Made by a program: the position numbers and the translations under genes. 64,000 bases of DNA from Sinorhizobium mexicanum (GTDB lineage Bacteria > Pseudomonadota > Alphaproteobacteria > Rhizobiales > Rhizobiaceae), in NCBI RefSeq assembly GCF_013488225.1, contig NZ_CP041238.1:273501-337500 (forward strand), read 5' to 3'. Position 1 is the first letter of the stretch, and the number at the start of each line of letters is the position of its first letter. Below, piece after piece: positions 61,977-64,000 of this stretch. The notes below the pieces were generated by a model. The model worked only from the letters and a program-made list of their open reading frames with translations. It ran no database searches and was not told the origin of the DNA.

Positions 61977-62083
61977 GCCGAAAATTTAAAGCCGGTGCGA
62001 TTTTGTTGCTCGTTCCGGGAAAACGTCCCGACCGCGAGGTGTTGCAGCGGGCGGGGCGTCTTTCATGCGTGATTTGAAACGCT

Positions 62084-62135
62084 TAGCGTGATGAAGAAAT
62101 GTGTGCGACGGGTTTCCCGCCCACATCTTGCCGAT
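62084..62135 (+). repeat. Family B repeat, short diverged fragment
   Basis: TAGCGTGATGAAGAAATGTG, CGGGTTTCCCGCCCACATC: the first half of the family B element with several changes. It lies 3' of the TIGR02300 gene, between it and tRNA-Ala. Confidence 0.5.
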
Positions 62136-62137
62136 GA

Positions 62138-62527
62138 TTAGACGTCTTCGTCCTCGTCGGAGACGCCGATGAGGTCGCTCATATCGTCGTCTTCGTCCTC
62201 GTCGTCGGTCTCGAGGAAGGTGTCGTCGTCGTCGCCGTCGATCTCGACATCGTCGTCGCCGAGATCCGGCAGGTCGTCGCCGCCCGATGCCTCGTCGTCG
62301 GCATCTTCGAGCGAAACGAGTTCGACCTCGGTGTTCTCTGCATCGACTTCCGTTACGTCTTCCTCTTCTTCCTTCTCGAGCACCTTGGCGACGGAGCTCT
62401 CCTCGAAGAAGGACAGCGGATAGGACTTGCCCGTGTAGGGGGAGACGATCGGATCACGGTTCAGATCGTAGAATTTGCGCCCCGTTTCCGGGTCGATGCG
62501 CTTTGTTCCAAGTTCCGGTTTTGCCAC
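62138..62527 (-). CDS. TIGR02300-family acidic protein
   Basis: 129 aa from GTG 62527 (AGAGG about 9 bases upstream). A small N-terminal domain contains KPELGTKRIDPETGRKFYDL, PIVSPYTGKSYP and SFFEES, which define the family. The remainder, about 70 residues, is extremely acidic (runs of D and E) ending DEDEDV. Function is unknown; it is restricted mainly to alphaproteobacteria. The low-complexity tail is probably disordered. It is divergent from aroA. Confidence 0.88.
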   Translation of the reverse strand: MAKPELGTKRIDPETGRKFYDLNRDPIVSPYTGKSYPLSFFEESSVAKVLEKEEEEDVTEVDAENTEVELVSLEDADDEASGGDDLPDLGDDDVEIDGDDDDTFLETDDEDEDDDMSDLIGVSDEDEDV

Positions 62528-62633
62528 AGTCAAAGCCTCTTGAATGGCCGGACGAACCGGCTCTTGCCGGAAAGCCGGCGGGTGGAAAGTTATCAAGCTT
62601 ATGATGATTAGCCGGTCCCCATAATCGTCTTGA

Positions 62634-64000
<1,367 letters not shown>

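Overview
This window reads as part of the main chromosome of a Rhizobiaceae alphaproteobacterium, most likely Sinorhizobium/Ensifer. The evidence is the high-GC codon use, rhizobial promoter hexamers (CTTGAC-like -35 boxes), dispersed RIME-like and other mosaic intergenic repeats, an Irr-type Fur protein next to fabA-fabB-fabI, a cycM-type cytochrome, and an aroA product closely resembling the class II EPSP synthase of Agrobacterium sp. CP4. As far as I recall, the gene order resembles the S. meliloti chromosome, but I could not run an alignment.

Layout. (1) 1-433 is the 5' part of an RND efflux adaptor gene with an AcrR-like operator in its promoter. (2) 863-11435 is a divergent amino-sugar/cell-wall-sugar regulon. 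The leftward operon is murQ, a binding protein, two permeases, a Gfo/Idh/MocA oxidoreductase and an ABC ATPase. The rightward operon is a BadF-type kinase, a GntR regulator, a SIS deaminase-like protein and nagA. Two inverted 19-bp elements sit exactly in the two promoter spacers. (3) 11657-14660 is a tightly overlapped amidase-ROK kinase-cutC operon. (4) 15020-18425 holds an EI24 membrane protein, slyX, a BMP-type binding protein, an msrA remnant, a small membrane protein and tRNA-Ser(GGA). (5) 18594-26882 holds six leftward genes with gaps of 50 bp or less: arcD-like antiporter, arcA, hdeD-like, RND adaptor, RND pump and hdeD-like. It looks like an acid/envelope stress operon next to the tRNA. 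(6) 27256-35472 is housekeeping and accessory genes: DUF2905, ArsR plus SRPBCC, BON, AEC transporter, cycM, kdsB, pheA, DUF1127, VOC, WYL regulator, nudC and HIT. (7) 35690-41907 holds SRP RNA, dnaX, ybaB, recR, a lytic transglycosylase and an MFS transporter. (8) 42114-54674 is the translation cluster: an attenuator-like leader, rimP, nusA, ylxR-L7Ae, infB, rbfA, truB, an HWE histidine kinase, rpsO and pnp. (9) 54869-64000 holds an RsmC-like methyltransferase, fabA-fabB-fabI, irr, a UPF0126 channel, a YdcF protein, tRNA-Ala(GGC), a TIGR02300 protein and the start of aroA.

How the parts work together. Region 2 encodes a route in which imported amino sugars (GlcNAc, MurNAc or their conjugates) are phosphorylated by the BadF kinase. 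MurQ then removes the lactyl ether, NagA deacetylates, and the SIS protein deaminates to fructose-6-phosphate, with the GntR protein as the likely sensor. Region 5 combines ammonia release from arginine with HdeD-type proteins and a tripartite pump, but has no carbamate kinase or ornithine transcarbamylase within the window. Region 8 is the conserved alphaproteobacterial transcription/translation operon, here with a sensor kinase inserted between truB and rpsO.

Three families of dispersed intergenic repeats are described. No CRISPR array, rRNA operon, transposase, integrase or prophage gene was seen.
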